Part shown: positions 5,593 to 8,378 of the stretch, one piece after another
Layout of the letters: every line of letters starts with the position of its first letter
How positions within the stretch are numbered: the stretch's first letter is position 1
The notes under the pieces: generated by a model
Seen by the model: the letters and a program-made list of their open reading frames with translations, nothing else
Database searches by the model: none
Told to the model about the DNA's origin: nothing
Program-made: the position numbers and the translations under genes
Assembly (NCBI GenBank): GCA_030596915.1
Contig: JAUVSX010000111.1
Span: 1 to 8,378, forward strand
Direction: 5' to 3'
DNA length: 8,378 bases
Origin: Chloroflexota bacterium
GTDB lineage: Bacteria; Chloroflexota; Anaerolineae; B4-G1

Positions 5593-6402
5593 CTAGGTCC
5601 GGACACCTGAACGCCGCAGCGCCGCAATGAACTCCCCCACCCTCTCGAGCCCGTCGGGCTCGCCGGCCAGACGCACGATTGCGCTTCCGACGATGACGCC
5701 GTCCGCGAGACCCGCGACTTGGTGCGCTTGCCCCGGGGACGATATCCCGAAGCCAACCGCCAACGGCTTGCTTGTGAGAGATCGCACGCGCTCGACGAAC
5801 TCAGCAATCCGCGCTGGCAAGTGGTCCCGAGTTCCCGTCACGCCCGTCACACTGACGAGGTATACGAAGCCCTTCGTGCGCGCGGCAACCAATCGTGCGC
5901 GCTCGTCAGTGCTCGTGGGGGCTAGCAGGTACGTGATCGCCATGCCGACCGGTCCACACGAGCGCTCCAGCTCGCCGGCCTCTTCTGGGGGAAGGTCGGG
6001 CACGATCAGGCCATCGACGCCTGCCTCGCTGCAGTCGCGACAGAAGGCGCCGATCCCATATGCCACGATGGGATTGAAGTAGCCCATCAGCACAAGTGGC
6101 GCCACAATCCCACGCCGACGCAGCGCCGATACGGCCTCAAGGCATCGGGACACAGTCGCGCCCTGTTCCAGAGCCACCTGCGTGGCCCGCTGAATCACCG
6201 GCCCGTCGGCCAGCGGATCGCTGAATGGCACGCCTAGCTCCAACATGTCTGCGCCGTTGGCGAGTGCGGCCTGGGCTAGCTCGACCGAGCGATCCACCGT
6301 CGGGTATCCGACTACCCGGTACGGCGTGGGCGCAGCCCGACCCTCCGAGCTGGCCGACACGAAGACCTCCCCGATCCGCTCGGCGCCCATCCCAGCGCTC
6401 AC
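5593..6402 (-). CDS. trpA: Tryptophan synthase alpha subunit
   Basis: The predicted protein has 269 residues, near the usual 260-270. It cleaves indole-3-glycerol phosphate to indole and glyceraldehyde-3-phosphate, and indole is channelled to TrpB. The motif LELGVPFSDPLADGP carries the catalytic acids E55 and D66 (E49 and D60 in the Salmonella enzyme). IVPDLPPEEAGEL, YLVSVTGVTGTR and VGFGISSP follow in order, with DGVIVGSAIV forming the phosphate pocket. The GTG start at 6400-6402 overlaps the trpB stop as GTGA. An ATG at 6388-6390 is a possible alternative. The first barrel strand reads PTPYRVVGYPT, where most family members have 'LIPYltaGyP', a mild departure. Translation is likely coupled to trpB, matching the equal subunit need of the alpha2-beta2 complex. 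Confidence 0.95.
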   Translation of the reverse strand: MSAGMGAERIGEVFVSASSEGRAAPTPYRVVGYPTVDRSVELAQAALANGADMLELGVPFSDPLADGPVIQRATQVALEQGATVSRCLEAVSALRRRGIVAPLVLMGYFNPIVAYGIGAFCRDCSEAGVDGLIVPDLPPEEAGELERSCGPVGMAITYLLAPTSTDERARLVAARTKGFVYLVSVTGVTGTRDHLPARIAEFVERVRSLTSKPLAVGFGISSPGQAHQVAGLADGVIVGSAIVRLAGEPDGLERVGEFIAALRRSGVRT

Positions 6403-7631
6403 TGCTGGCCCCCACCCGCGCTCATCACAGTGGCCAGGTCCTTGTCGCCCCTTCCGGACAAGCAGACCACAAGTGACTGCTCAGAGCTCATCGTGGGGGC
6501 TCGCCTGACGGCCTCGGCAACCGCGTGGGCCGATTCGAGCGCCGGAATGATACCTTCCCTATGGCACAGCAATCTGAACGCCTGCAGCGCCTCCTGGTCG
6601 GTCGCGAAGGTGTACGTCACCCTGCCTTGCTCGCGAAGAAAGCTGTGCTCTGGCCCCACCGATGGGTAGTCCAGACCTGCTGACACCGAGTGCGTAGCAA
6701 GGACTTGGCCGTCGTCATCCTGCAGAAGGAAGGATCGCGTGCCGTGCAGGACCCCCACCCGTCCGCGGGTTTCGTCTGCGAACCGAGCGGCGTGCTCACC
6801 CGCCTCAATGCCACGGCCGCCGGCCTCCACGCCCACCATAGCCACAGGGTCGTGGAGGAACGCGTAGAAGAGGCCGATGGCGTTCGAGCCGCCTCCTACA
6901 CACGCGATCAGGCAGTCCGGCAGGTGGCCCTCAGCTTCGAGGACTTGAGAGCGCGCTTCGCGTCCGATGATCGCCTGAAAATCGCGTACCATCATCGGAT
7001 AGGGGTGTGGGCCAAGCACTGAGCCGAGCAGATAGTGGGTCGTCCGTACATTCGTCACCCAATCCCGTATCGCCTCGTTGATCGCGTCTTTCAGCGTGCG
7101 GCTGCCGGCGTTGACCCCTCGCACCTCGCTGCCCAACAACCGCATGCGGTCAACGTTCGGTGCCTGTCGGCGCATGTCTTCAGTGCCCATATACACGACG
7201 CAGTCCATTCCCAATAGCGCAGCGGTGGTCGCGGAGGCGACACCGTGCTGACCCGCTCCCGTTTCCGCCACGATCCGCCTCTTGCCCATCCGCCGCGCCA
7301 GGAGCCCCTGGCCCAGGGTGTTGTTGATCTTGTGGGCGCCAGTGTGGGCCAAGGCTTCTCGCTTGAGGTAGATACGGGCCCCTCCGCAAAGGGAGGTCAG
7401 GCGCTGCGCGAAGTAGAGCGGGGTCGGCCGGCCTGCGTAATCCCGCAACAGCCCGTCGAGTTCGGCCCAGAAGGCTCGGTCGCTCCTGGCATCCGCGTAC
7501 GCCTGCGAAAGCTCCTCGACTGCCGACATAAGCGTCTCGGGCACGAAGCGCCCCCCAAATGCCCCGAAGTATCCACGATCGTCCGGCACGGTTGCCGGCG
7601 CCTGAGCGATTCCACTCGGAGGATGGCTCAT
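6399..7631 (-). CDS. trpB: Tryptophan synthase beta subunit
   Basis: The predicted protein has 410 residues and condenses indole with serine using pyridoxal phosphate. YFGAFGGRFVPETL near residue 21 is the standard TrpB1 opening. K101 in HTGAHKINN is the cofactor lysine, E123 in AETGAGQHG matches catalytic E109, GGGSNAIG (246-253) binds the phosphate, D321 in SAGLDYPSVGPEH matches D305, and S392 in LSGRGDKD matches S377. These make it a full TrpB1 rather than TrpB2. One oddity is the conserved 'KREDLNHTGAHK', which here reads KREALAHTGAHK, with D93 and N95 both changed to alanine. The ATG at 7629-7631 overlaps the trpF stop as ATGA, and GGGAGTGGA lies upstream as a ribosome site. The frame is open to 7940 but that extension runs inside trpF and is not used. 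Confidence 0.95.
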   Translation of the reverse strand: MSHPPSGIAQAPATVPDDRGYFGAFGGRFVPETLMSAVEELSQAYADARSDRAFWAELDGLLRDYAGRPTPLYFAQRLTSLCGGARIYLKREALAHTGAHKINNTLGQGLLARRMGKRRIVAETGAGQHGVASATTAALLGMDCVVYMGTEDMRRQAPNVDRMRLLGSEVRGVNAGSRTLKDAINEAIRDWVTNVRTTHYLLGSVLGPHPYPMMVRDFQAIIGREARSQVLEAEGHLPDCLIACVGGGSNAIGLFYAFLHDPVAMVGVEAGGRGIEAGEHAARFADETRGRVGVLHGTRSFLLQDDDGQVLATHSVSAGLDYPSVGPEHSFLREQGRVTYTFATDQEALQAFRLLCHREGIIPALESAHAVAEAVRRAPTMSSEQSLVVCLSGRGDKDLATVMSAGGGQQ

Positions 7632-8278
7632 ATTCGTTCCACTCCCTGACAACCGCCCTTCGCGGATGCGACGAATAGTCGAATCTTGGCGTGGTCCTTG
7701 CGTCCCGGCGCTGCCTCCACTCCGGATGAGACATCGACACCCCACGGACGTGCGGTCGACACTGCCTCGGCCACGTTGCGCGGCGTGAGGCCTCCGGCAA
7801 GGATCACGCGACCAACTCGAGCCGCGCGACTCGCCAACTCCCAATCGAACGCCACTCCGGTGCCACCGGGGCGGCCCGGGACGTAGGCGTCCAGCAGGTA
7901 TGCCATCGGGCGGTAGCGATCCATCTCCTCCAGCGCGCATTCGCCCCGCACGCGCAGACCCTTGATCACCTTGAGCCCCTCGGCGGTCAGCAGATCGACA
8001 TCATTGGGCGGCTCGGAACCGTGAAGCTGCACGACGTCGAGTCCGCACGTGCGAGCAATCTCTGAGACTCGAGTTGGCGGCTCGTCCACGAATACGCCTG
8101 CCAGGCCGAGCGCCCTGTACTCAGCGCGTAGCTCTCTGGCAATGGCGCGCACGACGTCCACCTCGACAGCGCGCGGGCTTGGCGGGTAGAACACGAACCC
8201 AAGCAGATCAGCCCCTGCCTGGGCAGCCGCTAGCGCATCCGTCTTGTTGGTGATCCCGCAGATCTTGACCTTGGTCAC
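7628..8278 (-). CDS. trpF: Phosphoribosylanthranilate isomerase
   Basis: The predicted protein has 216 residues, normal for a stand-alone TrpF. It converts N-(5-phosphoribosyl)anthranilate to the 1-deoxyribulose form by an Amadori rearrangement in a TIM barrel. VKICGIT at the N-terminus carries the general base C7, and D130 in LLDAY is the general acid. VQLHGSE (83-89), PGGTGVAFDW, LAGGLTPRNVAEAV and GVDVSSGVE are the usual later motifs. The GTG start at 8276-8278 overlaps the trpC stop as GTGA, and there is no strong ribosome site, so it probably depends on coupled re-initiation. The ending 'KDHAKIRLFVASAK' is the normal final helix, followed by about nine extra residues. It is separate from trpC, unlike the fused TrpCF of enteric bacteria. 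Confidence 0.95.
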   Translation of the reverse strand: MTKVKICGITNKTDALAAAQAGADLLGFVFYPPSPRAVEVDVVRAIARELRAEYRALGLAGVFVDEPPTRVSEIARTCGLDVVQLHGSEPPNDVDLLTAEGLKVIKGLRVRGECALEEMDRYRPMAYLLDAYVPGRPGGTGVAFDWELASRAARVGRVILAGGLTPRNVAEAVSTARPWGVDVSSGVEAAPGRKDHAKIRLFVASAKGGCQGVERI

Positions 8279-8378
8279 GGGTGCCCGCCGCCGGCGAGCT
8301 CTCGCACCTCCGCCGGGATGCTGGTCGCGGTGACGATGGCCGCGCCTACAAGCACTGCATCGGCCCCCATCTGCGCCA
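8275..8378 (-). CDS. trpC: Indole-3-glycerol phosphate synthase, C-terminal end (partial)
   Basis: Only the last 33 or so codons lie in the window: MGADAVLVGAAIVTATSIPA then EVRELAGGGHP and TGA. 'GADAvLVG' is the final barrel strand and phosphate-binding loop of TrpC. The usual 'VGEaLm' is VGAAIV here, a small change. Position directly before trpF with a 4-bp overlap supports the call. The enzyme closes the indole ring to form the TrpA substrate. The 5' end lies beyond base 8378. Confidence 0.85.
   Translation of the reverse strand, partial: AQMGADAVLVGAAIVTATSIPAEVRELAGGGHP

Noticed and set aside
7632..7940. N-terminal extension of trpB
   Set aside because: It runs in another frame of trpF, and homology to TrpB begins only after the ATG at 7631.

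Overview
This is a GC-rich bacterial chromosomal segment. The left part carries envelope genes on the + strand. The right part carries a tight minus-strand block made of two uroporphyrinogen-decarboxylase-like (URO-D superfamily) genes and the 3' part of a tryptophan operon. The mix of a Tat-exported lipoprotein, a DUF4405 cytochrome-b-like membrane protein, two adjacent URO-D-superfamily proteins of the methyltransferase-like type and a compact trpC-F-B-A order would fit Chloroflexota or another GC-rich environmental lineage. There is no rRNA or other firm marker in the window, so the taxon is only a guess. I see no tRNA, rRNA, CRISPR array, insertion sequence, phage gene or integration signature.

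Left part (1-3347, + strand). The window opens inside the 3' end of a SAM-dependent methyltransferase of the ArsM-like kind that needs two frame changes to read through (pseudogene or assembly errors). After a gap of about 260 bp comes a Tat-type lipoprotein of unknown function with an internally duplicated domain. It is followed 4 bp later by a small two-helix DUF4405 protein, and together these look like a membrane or periplasmic redox-type pair. A 275-bp gap then holds a strong GC-rich hairpin and a TTAGGC-TG-GCCTAA palindrome that resembles part of a DtxR/IdeR operator. The gap leads into a secreted or lipid-anchored endonuclease/exonuclease/phosphatase (EEP) family enzyme with all the expected catalytic motifs.

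Right part (3344-8378, - strand). In transcription order these are trpC (partial), trpF, trpB and trpA, each joined to the next by a 4-bp GTGA or ATGA stop/start overlap. A 158-bp gap follows, containing a TAAAAT box placed so close to the next start that a leaderless transcript is plausible. Then come two divergent URO-D-superfamily genes 51 bp apart. The second of these ends convergently with the EEP gene, and their stop codons overlap by 4 bp.

The trp genes together make the indole-glycerol-phosphate synthase, PRA isomerase and the two tryptophan synthase subunits, that is, the late tryptophan pathway. The two URO-D-like proteins are probably not haem enzymes. One keeps an H-x-C pair typical of the cobamide methyltransferase branch but lacks the third, C-terminal cysteine, and the other has H-x-H at the same place. 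No clearly new defence or mobile system is visible. The best leads are the Cys4-tagged Tat lipoprotein with DUF4405, the metal-regulator-like palindrome, the two altered URO-D active sites and the probable leaderless promoter.
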